Below, piece after piece: positions 57,302 through 64,000 of a stretch of 64,000 bases of DNA. The first letter of the stretch is position 1. Every line of letters starts with the position of its first letter. The position numbers were made by a program, and so were the translations under genes. This DNA comes from Myxococcales bacterium (GTDB lineage Bacteria > Myxococcota_A > Polyangia > Nannocystales > Nannocystaceae): the NCBI GenBank assembly GCA_020633295.1, contig JACKDW010000012.1:189248-253247 (forward strand). Reading direction: 5' to 3'. The notes below the pieces were generated by a model that had not been told where the DNA came from, made no database searches, and worked only from the letters and a program-made list of their open reading frames with translations.

Positions 57302-57483
57302 GTGCAACCTCCGCCAGGCTCTGGCCTGGACGCTACCACCAGGTGCAGGTGCACGAAACCCGGCCGCCAGGGCAAAACAACGTACTGACAGCGTCTACGG
57401 CCTCCTCCGCGGGCGCTCGATTTCGCGCGTCCGACCGTTCGCCCGGTGCAATGACCAGGCCATGATCGTGCGATGGTGCGGCC

Positions 57484-58224
57484 ATGGGCGCCCCTCCCTG
57501 GCTCCTGGAGCGACCGATCGCGCATCGCGGCCTGCACGACGCGGCGCCGGGCGTGACCGACGCGCCCGAGAATTCGCTCGCGGCGATCGACGCCGCGATC
57601 GCGCGCGGGTACGCGATCGAGCTCGACGTCCGCGCGCTCGCGGACGGGCGCGTCGCCGTGTTTCACGACGATGACCTGGCCCGGATGACCGGGATCGCCG
57701 GGGCGCCGCGGCTCGACGCGCTGCGCCGCGAGCAGCTCGCCGAGTACTCGCTCCCGGGCGGGCACGCGATCCCGCTGCTCGAGGAGGCGCTGGCGCGCGT
57801 GGACGGGCGCGCGCCGCTGCTGCTCGATCTCAAGTCCCGGGTCGTCGGGCCCCTCGAGTCCGCGCTGCTCGCGACGTTGGCGCGCTACCGCGGGCCATTC
57901 GCGCTGCAGTCGTTCAACCCGCTCGCGCTCGGGTTCTTCCGCCGGCGCGCGCCGACGTGGCCGAGGGGTCAGCTCGCCTACGACTTCAAGGACGACGACA
58001 CGCTCCCGCGCTGGCAGCAGTTCGCGCTCCGGCGCCTGCTGCTCAACGTCGTCAGCGCGCCGCACTTCATCTCGTACGGGCTCGAGAGCCTGCCGTTCTG
58101 GGTCACGACGATCACGCGCGCGCTCGGCCGCCCGCTGCTGGCGTGGACGGTCGTCGACGCGCGCGGGCTCGCGCGCGCGCGCGCGCTCGCGGACAACGTG
58201 ATCTTCGAATGCGTCCTGCCCTGA
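57484..58224 (+). CDS. Glycerophosphodiester phosphodiesterase
   Basis: A 246-residue protein without a signal peptide, hence cytoplasmic. It has the GDPD signature IAHRGLHDAAPGVTDAPENS (catalytic His-Arg and Glu), YAIELDVRALADGRVAVFHD (metal ligands Glu/Asp and catalytic His), PLLEEALARVDGR, and LLDLKS, ending with AWTVVDARG. It hydrolyses glycerophosphodiesters to glycerol-3-phosphate and an alcohol. It is close in length to UgpQ (about 250 residues). Confidence 0.92.
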   Translation: MGAPPWLLERPIAHRGLHDAAPGVTDAPENSLAAIDAAIARGYAIELDVRALADGRVAVFHDDDLARMTGIAGAPRLDALRREQLAEYSLPGGHAIPLLEEALARVDGRAPLLLDLKSRVVGPLESALLATLARYRGPFALQSFNPLALGFFRRRAPTWPRGQLAYDFKDDDTLPRWQQFALRRLLLNVVSAPHFISYGLESLPFWVTTITRALGRPLLAWTVVDARGLARARALADNVIFECVLP

Positions 58225-58291
58225 AGGACAGAGGCGCCGGCCCGCGGGAATGTGCGCCGCCGGTCTTGCACGGTGTACGCTCGACACTAAG

Positions 58292-58314
58292 CTTCGTGTA
58301 GATGTTACACGAAG
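58292..58314. promoter_or_regulatory. Perfect 9-bp inverted repeat over the PP2C start codon
   Basis: CTTCGTGTA and TACACGAAG flank GATGT, so the ATG start codon sits in the 5-base centre. As DNA it could be an operator; as RNA it would form a hairpin with the start codon in the loop and limit translation. Confidence 0.65.
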
Positions 58315-59153
58315 ACTTTGAGCTGGCCGACGGGACAGTCGCGGGTCGCGATCACGTCCGGGCCGGGCGCAACAACCAGGACGCGCGCGCCTGCGCGTCT
58401 GACGAGCGAGCGATCGTCGCGATCGTCTGCGACGGCTGCGGCTCGTGCCCGCAGAGCGAGCTCGGCGCCCAGCTCACGGCTCGAGTCATGATCGCGGCGT
58501 GCCGCGAGGCGGTCGCTCGCGATCCCCGGCTCGAGGCGCCGACCGAGACGCTCGCCGCGATCCAGGGGCGCGCGCTCGACTCGCTGCGCGCGCTCACCGG
58601 CGCGCTGCACGGGGAGGACGCGCGAGGCGCCCGCGCGTTCGTCCACGACGCGCTGCTGTGCACCGTGATCGGCCTGCTCGTCACGCCGGGCGCGACGATG
58701 ATCTTCGCGGCCGGCGACGGCGCGGTCGCGGTCAACGACCGCGTGCGCCCGCTCGGGCCGTTCCCGGGCAACAGCCCGCCGTACCTCGCGAGCGCGCTGC
58801 TGACCGGCCGTGAGGAGGACGCGCCGCTCCGAGTGATCGAGCGCGTCGAGACCCGCGCGCTGAGCAGCGCGATGATCGCCAGCGACGGCGCGCTCGAGCT
58901 CGAGGCGCGACAGCTTCGAGCTGTCCCCGGGACCACACGTCCGCTCGGGCCGCTGCGGCAGTTCTGGACCGACGACCGCTACTTCCGCAACCCGGACGCG
59001 CTGCGCCGTCAGCTCGCGCTCGCGAACCGAGAGGTCGCGCGCGCCGCCGCCTCGGGCGGCGGCCTCCGACGCGAGCACGGGCTGCTGCCCGACGACACGA
59101 CGATCGTCGCGCTGCGCCGGCGCGCGCGCGACACGGAGGAGGACGCGGCGTGA
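58302..59153 (+). CDS. PP2C-type protein phosphatase
   Basis: A 283-residue protein. PP2C metal motifs are present: RNNQDA at 23-28, VCDGCGS at 42-48 (the Asp-Gly of motif II), IFAAGDGAVAVN, MIASDGALE and the late PDDTTIVAL. It dephosphorylates Ser/Thr. Its stop codon overlaps the GTG of the following kinase-like gene by four bases. Phosphatase-kinase pairs of this kind occur with vWA genes as the TerY-P triad; no vWA gene directly adjoins here. Confidence 0.88.
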   Translation: MLHEDFELADGTVAGRDHVRAGRNNQDARACASDERAIVAIVCDGCGSCPQSELGAQLTARVMIAACREAVARDPRLEAPTETLAAIQGRALDSLRALTGALHGEDARGARAFVHDALLCTVIGLLVTPGATMIFAAGDGAVAVNDRVRPLGPFPGNSPPYLASALLTGREEDAPLRVIERVETRALSSAMIASDGALELEARQLRAVPGTTRPLGPLRQFWTDDRYFRNPDALRRQLALANREVARAAASGGGLRREHGLLPDDTTIVALRRRARDTEEDAA

Positions 59154-61078
59154 CCCGGGCGACGCGACCGCGCGCGGTCTACCTCGGGCGCCGGCGGGTC
59201 AAGCTCGACCCGGCGCGGATCGTCGGCCAGGGCGGCGAGGCCGAGGTCTACGCGCTCGACGGCGGGCTCGCGCTCAAGCTGTTCAAGCAGCCAGATCACC
59301 CCGACTTCGACGGGCTGCCGGGGCAGCAGGCCGCGGCCGAGCAGCGACTCGAGGAGCACCAGCGCAAGCTGCCGGCGCTGCTCTCGGAGACGCGCCTGCC
59401 GGCGGCGGTCGTGGCCCCGCGCGAGCTGGCGACGACCCGCGACGGGCGACGTGTGCTCGGCTACGCGATGCCGCTGATCAGCGGCTGCGAGCCGCTGCTG
59501 CGCATGGCCGACGTCACGCAGCGACGGGCGCACGGGCTGACCCACGCGCGCGCGGGCGTCGACGCGCTGCGGCGGCTGCACGAGGCGGTGGGCGAGGTGC
59601 ACGACCGCGGCTGGGTGCTCGGCGACTTCAACGAGCTCAACGTGCTCGTCGGCCCCGCGGCGCGCCCGGGGGTGCACCTGATCGACGTCGACAGCTTCCA
59701 GCTGCCCGGCTTCCCCTGCGCGCTGTTCACCGAGCGCTTCCTCGACCCGCTGCGCTGCGACGGCCACGAGCAGCTCGTGCCCGTCCGCCCGCCGACGCGC
59801 GACTCCGACTGGTACGCCTTCGCGGTCATGGCGATGCGCTGCGCGGCGCTCGTGGGGCCCTACGGCGGCGTTCACAAACCAAGAGACCCAAAAGACAGGG
59901 TGCCGAGCTCGCGCCGCCCGCTGCGACGTCTCACCGTGTTCCACCCGGACGTCCGCTACCCGCGGCCCGCGATCCCCTACCAGCACCTGCCGGACGAGCT
60001 GCTCCACGCGCTCGTGCAGTGGTTCGTGGAGGATCGGCGCGGGGTGTTCCCGCGCGCGCCCCTCGACGCGCTCCGGTGGACGCGCTGCGACGCCTGCGGG
60101 CTCGAGCACGCGCGCCCGAACTGCCCGCAGTGCACCGCGCGCTCGCCCGCGATCCGGCGCGAGACCAGCGAGCTGCGCGGGACCGTGCTGGCGACGACGG
60201 TGGCCACGACGCGCGGGCCGATCGTCCACGTCGAGGCCGAGCCGGACGAGGAGCGCCCGCGCTGGCTCGCGCGCGAGGGCGACGCGCTGCGGCGCGAGGA
60301 CAGCCGCGTCGTCGTGCGCGGCGCGCTCGACCCGCGCGCGGTCGTCCGGCTCGAGCGGGCGGCGACGCTCATCGGTCTCGGCGGCCAGGTGATTCGCTTC
60401 GCGGAGGACGGCGCGCGCGAGCGCGTCGCGGTCGACTGCGTCGCCGGGCGACCCGCCTTCGACGCCCGCGGCGGCGCGCTGTACTGGGCCCACGGCGGGC
60501 TCCTCTACCGCCGCAGCGCGCTGGGCCCCGAGCGCGTCGGCGCGGTGCTCGAGGGGCAGACGCGCCTGTGGGTCGGGCCGCGCTTCGTGTTCGGCTTCTA
60601 TCGCGCCGGCGCGCTGTGCTCGGGCTTCATCCACCCGCTGCGCGCGGGCGCGGGCGGGCTGCGCGACGGCGTCCCGCTGCCGCCGCTGCGCGGCCGGCTG
60701 CTCGCGGCCGACTGCGTGTTCACCCGCGCGCGCGCGTGGCTGCGGACGACCTGCGAGCTGCGCGGCGCGCTGCACCGGAGCTGCGCGGTGATCGACGAGC
60801 GCGGGCAGCTGCTCGCGAGCGTGAGCGTGAGCGCGGGCGACGAGGCGCCGGCGTGGCTCACCGCGGCGGGCTCGCCGTGCAGCGCGGGAGAGCAGGTGTT
60901 CGCGCCGACGGACGACGGAGTCGTCCGCCTCGAGCTCGTGGGCGGGCGCGTGCTCGAGACGCGGCGCTTCCCGGACACGGCCGCCTACGTCGACGCCGCG
61001 ACGCGCCTGCTGATCACGCGCCGCGGCCTGCTCGCGGTCTCGAGCCGCGCGATCACCCGGCTCGAGCTGCGCCCGTAA
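59150..61078 (+). CDS. Atypical protein kinase-like protein with zinc ribbon and beta-rich C-terminal half
   Basis: A 642-residue protein. Nucleotide loop GQGGEAEVY at residues 26-34, K43 in LALKLFK, catalytic-loop equivalent LGDFNELNVLV with D159 and N164 (HRD has become LGD), and IDVDSFQ in place of DFG with D179 and D181. So the catalytic residues remain despite altered motifs. C313/C316/C325/C328 form a CxxC-x8-CxxC zinc ribbon. The last 300 residues are beta-rich repeats (TLIGLGGQVIRFAEDGARER, LYWAHGGLLYRRSALG) like a propeller. It is coupled to the PP2C gene. Such kinases are found with PP2C in stress or conflict systems; the role here is unknown. Confidence 0.8.
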   Translation: MTRATRPRAVYLGRRRVKLDPARIVGQGGEAEVYALDGGLALKLFKQPDHPDFDGLPGQQAAAEQRLEEHQRKLPALLSETRLPAAVVAPRELATTRDGRRVLGYAMPLISGCEPLLRMADVTQRRAHGLTHARAGVDALRRLHEAVGEVHDRGWVLGDFNELNVLVGPAARPGVHLIDVDSFQLPGFPCALFTERFLDPLRCDGHEQLVPVRPPTRDSDWYAFAVMAMRCAALVGPYGGVHKPRDPKDRVPSSRRPLRRLTVFHPDVRYPRPAIPYQHLPDELLHALVQWFVEDRRGVFPRAPLDALRWTRCDACGLEHARPNCPQCTARSPAIRRETSELRGTVLATTVATTRGPIVHVEAEPDEERPRWLAREGDALRREDSRVVVRGALDPRAVVRLERAATLIGLGGQVIRFAEDGARERVAVDCVAGRPAFDARGGALYWAHGGLLYRRSALGPERVGAVLEGQTRLWVGPRFVFGFYRAGALCSGFIHPLRAGAGGLRDGVPLPPLRGRLLAADCVFTRARAWLRTTCELRGALHRSCAVIDERGQLLASVSVSAGDEAPAWLTAAGSPCSAGEQVFAPTDDGVVRLELVGGRVLETRRFPDTAAYVDAATRLLITRRGLLAVSSRAITRLELRP

Positions 61079-61142
61079 CACGTGACCCCAAAGCCATTTC
61101 CAGTGAGATCCCGCGCTCGCCGAGCGCCGAAGGAGTGACGAG

Positions 61143-61874
61143 ATGAGACAGCACAACCCCAGCGCGACCGCGCTCCCCCTCCCCCCGCACCACGACCCCA
61201 CCAACGCGACCCGCTGGGGCTACGCGCCGGATCAGCTGCGGCTGTTCGAGCAGGCGCACGAGTGGCGCCGGCGCCACGACCTGCGCCCCGCGGGCGGCGA
61301 CGCGCGCTCGATCCACCTGCTGCTGATCGACGTGCAGAAAGACTTCTGCTTCCCCGAGGGCACGCTGTTCGTCGCCGGCCGCGCCGGCGACGGCGCGATC
61401 GCGGATAACCAGCGGATCGCCGCGTTCATCTACCGCAACCTCGGCGCGCTCACGCAGATCACGACGACGATGGACACGCACTTCGCCCACCAGATCTTCT
61501 TCCCGTCGTTCTGGGTGGACCACGCGGGCGCGCCGCTGAGCGCCCACCGCGAGATCACGACGGCGCAGATCCGCAGCGGCGACGCGCGCCCGAACCCGGC
61601 GGTCGCGGCCTGGCTGTGCAACGGGAACTACGGCTGGCTCCGACGCCAGGTCGAGCACTACTGCCAGGAGCTCGAGCGCGCGGGGAAGTACACGCTGTAC
61701 TCGCCCACCCTAGATCCCGACCCACGGTCTCCCCCTGGCGACGGGTTAATTCGTCGCCTTCGACCGAAGCGCCAGTATCCTCGAGGTTTGGCGAGCACGC
61801 GGGAGCGCGTGGGGGGACGCCAGAGCGTGCGCGCCCTGTGGCAGATAGTCGGCACATCAACGGTCGGCCGCTAG
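61143..61874 (+). CDS. Isochorismatase/nicotinamidase-like cysteine hydrolase, broken after about residue 187
   Basis: The ATG has a good ribosome site (GAAGGAG). Residues 58-187 match the cysteine-hydrolase fold: HLLLIDVQKDFCFPEGTLFV with the catalytic Asp, and the metal-binding TTTMDTHFAHQIFFPSFW. The sequence stops matching at KYTLYS, where relatives continue with the strand and helix holding the catalytic cysteine. The remaining 55 residues are Arg/Pro-rich and unrelated. No continuation was found in other frames downstream, so the 3' half was replaced or lost. It is probably non-functional. It lies 64 bases after the kinase-like gene. Confidence 0.7.
   Translation: MRQHNPSATALPLPPHHDPTNATRWGYAPDQLRLFEQAHEWRRRHDLRPAGGDARSIHLLLIDVQKDFCFPEGTLFVAGRAGDGAIADNQRIAAFIYRNLGALTQITTTMDTHFAHQIFFPSFWVDHAGAPLSAHREITTAQIRSGDARPNPAVAAWLCNGNYGWLRRQVEHYCQELERAGKYTLYSPTLDPDPRSPPGDGLIRRLRPKRQYPRGLASTRERVGGRQSVRALWQIVGTSTVGR
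61737..61758. terminator. Inverted repeat just after the break in the hydrolase gene
   Basis: GGCGACG and CGTCGCC around GGTTAATT. It lies about 35 bases after the point where the hydrolase homology ends. It could be a hairpin that came with the new sequence, or the remains of a recombination site. Confidence 0.4.
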
Positions 61875-61986
61875 TTCACTCGAGCGCGACGACGCTTTGA
61901 TCACGGGCGCAACGTCCGGCTCTAGGGGGTCCGTCCCTGCGCCGCACGGATCGCACGGTTGCGGGAGTGACGACGACGTCGGGCGC

Positions 61987-62454
61987 TCAGGGGAGGTCTC
62001 GAGGATCTTCGACGATGATCTCGAAATCCGGAGGCTGGTGCCGTTTCGCCCATACCAACAGGCTCAGCCGCGGGCGCACGACGAGCGTACTCGGCGCGTC
62101 ATCCAGACGCTCGATCGTGAACATGATCGGGTCTTCGCAGCGGGGCCCCGACCTCGGCCCGATCCCGACTTCCAGCAGTCGATCATCCTCCACTATCTCC
62201 GCGCCCTCGACCTCGGCGTGGAGTCTGACCTGCACCGGATCCACGGGCTCGCCGTAGTCGGCGTGCAGCGTGAGATTGGCGTTGTGACGATCGTCCGGGT
62301 CGATGCAGACGAAGGCGGTGAACGAGAAGGAGGGCGTCGTCTCGTCGAGCACGACAGGGTCCAGCTCGGACCGCGTCTCCATCGTCCCCTCGTACTCACC
62401 GCAACCCGGCGCGAGCGCGAGCGCGAGCGCGATCTTGTTGATCAACTGCTTCAT
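61987..62454 (-). CDS. Small lipoprotein of unknown function
   Basis: A 155-residue protein from ATG 62454. The signal MKQLINKIALALALAPGC is a clean lipoprotein signal. The mature part is a single beta-rich domain (SFSFTAFVCIDPDDRHNANL, VQVRLHAEVEGAEIVEDDRL, LVVRPRLSLLVWAKRHQPPD). No family is recognised. It is divergent from the DUF4291 gene. Confidence 0.75.
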   Translation of the reverse strand: MKQLINKIALALALAPGCGEYEGTMETRSELDPVVLDETTPSFSFTAFVCIDPDDRHNANLTLHADYGEPVDPVQVRLHAEVEGAEIVEDDRLLEVGIGPRSGPRCEDPIMFTIERLDDAPSTLVVRPRLSLLVWAKRHQPPDFEIIVEDPRDLP

Positions 62455-62532
62455 GTCACGTCGTCTTCGCATCCCGGTCGGACGGCTCACCCGCGCGGCC
62501 GTCTCGATCACGATATACTCGCGCGGAGGCAC

Positions 62533-63123
62533 GTGGCCGCGCATCGCGAGATTCGAGCGGACTTCGACCGCGAAAGCGTCGTCATGTACCAGGCCTACGA
62601 CGACGCGATCGCCGACGCGGCGCTCGCGGCGGGGACGTTCGTGGCGCCGTTCTCGCTGCGCCGGATGACGTGGATCAAGCCGTCGTTTCTGTGGCTGATG
62701 GAGCGCAGCGCGTGGGGGCGGAGCCGCGGGCAGACGCGGCTCCTCGCCGTCCGGATCTCCCGCGCTGGCTTTCACGAGGCGCTCTCGCGCGCGACGCTCA
62801 CGGAGTACGAGCCGACGCTTCACGGCGCGCGCGAGCAGTGGCGCGCGGCGTTCGAATCCGCAGCGGTCCACGTGCAGTGGGATCCCGAGCGATCGCTGCG
62901 GGGCGAGAAGCTCCCGCACCGCTCGATTCAGGTCGGGCTCGGGCGCGAGGTGATCGAGGGCTTCGTGCGCTCGTGGGTCGTCGGCCTCGAGGACCTCACG
63001 GCGCGGGCCCAGAAGATCCGGCGGCTGCGCGACGAGGGTCAGGTCAGCCGCGCGCGCCGGCTGCTGCCGCCGGAGCGCGTGTACCCGCTCGACGCCGCGC
63101 TCGCGCGTCGCCTCGGGATGTAG
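62533..63123 (+). CDS. DUF4291 family protein
   Basis: About 196 residues from a GTG at 62533 (VAAHREIRADFDRESVVMYQ). It matches DUF4291 throughout: VVMYQAYDDAIADAALAAGT, FSLRRMTWIKPSFLWLMERS, VHVQWDPERSLRGEKLPHRS, IQVGLGREVIEGFVRSWVVG, DLTARAQKIRRLRDEGQ and LPPERVYPL. The family is widespread and uncharacterised; the conserved MTWIKPSFLWM core suggests a nucleic-acid or nucleotide-related fold, but no activity is known to me. Confidence 0.88.
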   Translation: MAAHREIRADFDRESVVMYQAYDDAIADAALAAGTFVAPFSLRRMTWIKPSFLWLMERSAWGRSRGQTRLLAVRISRAGFHEALSRATLTEYEPTLHGAREQWRAAFESAAVHVQWDPERSLRGEKLPHRSIQVGLGREVIEGFVRSWVVGLEDLTARAQKIRRLRDEGQVSRARRLLPPERVYPLDAALARRLGM

Positions 63124-63220
63124 CGACGGGCCGACGAGGCGCGCCGCGTTGCGTGTACACGGACGCGTCAAACCCGAGGACTCGGGCGGGGTGACGACCG
63201 CAGCGCCAACCGCGCGCGTC

Positions 63221-63246
63221 TTGATACGATCTTTACACCCCGACCC
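63221..63246 (+). promoter_or_regulatory. KdpE-box-like sequence upstream of kdpF-like gene
   Basis: TTGATAC, four bases, then TTTACACCCCG. From memory the Escherichia coli kdpFABC site reads TTTATAC, four bases, TTTACACCCCG, with the same spacing. The TCTTTAC and CGCGTCTTGAT elements both recur once more before the gene (63251-63257 and 63258-63268), in swapped order. Confidence 0.6.
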
Positions 63247-63304
63247 GCGCTCTTTACCGCGTCTTGATCTCCCGCGCCGTAGGCTGAGCGCAGGAGAACT
63301 GGTC

Positions 63305-63412
63305 ATGCTCGAACCCATCCTTCGCCTCGTGGTGGCGGTCATCATGCTCGCCGTGCTCGGCTGGGTGTTGGTCGACCCGCGCGTGCTGACGCGCGACGAC
63401 GACGGGACATAG
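63305..63412 (+). CDS. kdpF: KdpF-like small membrane protein
   Basis: A 35-residue protein with a good ribosome site (AGGAG ten bases upstream). One hydrophobic helix (ILRLVVAVIMLAVLGWVLVD) is followed by PRVL, comparable to the helix-Pro-Glu-Arg-Phe ending of KdpF, the lipid-like subunit that stabilises the KdpFABC potassium pump. The call depends on the KdpE-like box before it and the KdpD-like gene after it, since 30-residue helices are not specific. Confidence 0.6.
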   Translation: MLEPILRLVVAVIMLAVLGWVLVDPRVLTRDDDGT

Positions 63413-63442
63413 CGCGATCGGTGTGCCACAGATCCAGGAGTC

Positions 63443-64000
<558 letters not shown>

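Overview
The window is a very GC-rich stretch of what looks like a myxobacterial chromosome, most likely from the Nannocystis/Plesiocystis side of the Myxococcota. This is inferred from content: many lipoproteins with a Cys-Gly-Asp start followed by Thr/Ser/Gly/Asp linkers, FG-GAP and Cys-rich surface proteins, two Ser/Thr protein kinases (one fused to TPRs), a DUF1552/DUF1592 pair, and almost no operons longer than five genes. No rRNA, CRISPR array, insertion sequence or clear prophage was seen.

Layout. 1-9.4 kb: a membrane glycosyltransferase (cut by the window edge), an M48 metalloprotease lipoprotein, a frameshifted repeat protein, a kinase, and two divergent surface lipoproteins sharing a Cys-rich N-terminal cassette. 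9.4-15 kb: a DHFR-like reductase, an FG-GAP lipoprotein, an OmpA lipoprotein and two unknown genes. 15.2-21.9 kb: an ArsR-like regulator with an AT-rich palindrome, translationally coupled to an M28 peptidase; an ATP-grasp enzyme; a kinase-TPR protein. 22-28.5 kb: a DegT aminotransferase, then a likely polysaccharide-targeting set (Cip1-like lipoprotein, DUF1552 Tat protein, and a two-CxxCH DUF1592-type protein ending in a CBM2-like domain). 28.6-45 kb: TPR proteins, peptide deformylase, a VOC protein, a tandem pair of SGNH hydrolases, a LETM1-like protein with an EF-hand-like loop, a hydrolase lipoprotein, and a PpiC-HupE pair.

45.1-51.7 kb is the most unusual part. On the minus strand an array of six tRNA-like RNAs lies upstream of a 629-aa Ro60/TROVE-like protein with a von Willebrand A domain. 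Downstream follow a 317-aa protein of unknown function, a JAMM (JAB) isopeptidase, an 89-aa ubiquitin-like protein ending in glycine, and a ThiF/E1-like enzyme. Three RNAs keep D, anticodon and T arms but have a split acceptor helix closed by pairing of their ends, much like the tRNA-mimicking Y RNAs (YrlA) bound by bacterial Ro proteins. The other three have a tRNA-like acceptor and T arm, but the middle is either reduced to one hairpin or enlarged. A metallo-beta-lactamase-fold protein lies just upstream of the array. I infer an RNA-protein particle coupled to a ubiquitin-like conjugation system.

51.9-64 kb: a dipeptidyl-peptidase III lipoprotein, an HD hydrolase, a lipoprotein, a glycerophosphodiesterase, a PP2C/kinase-like pair with a perfect inverted repeat over the first start codon, a broken cysteine hydrolase, a DUF4291 protein, and the start of a kdp-type potassium locus with a sequence resembling the Escherichia coli KdpE box.

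Short in-frame tandem repeats (mostly 9 or 12 bp) recur across the window, and several genes show single-base frame changes that may be assembly errors or real frameshifts.
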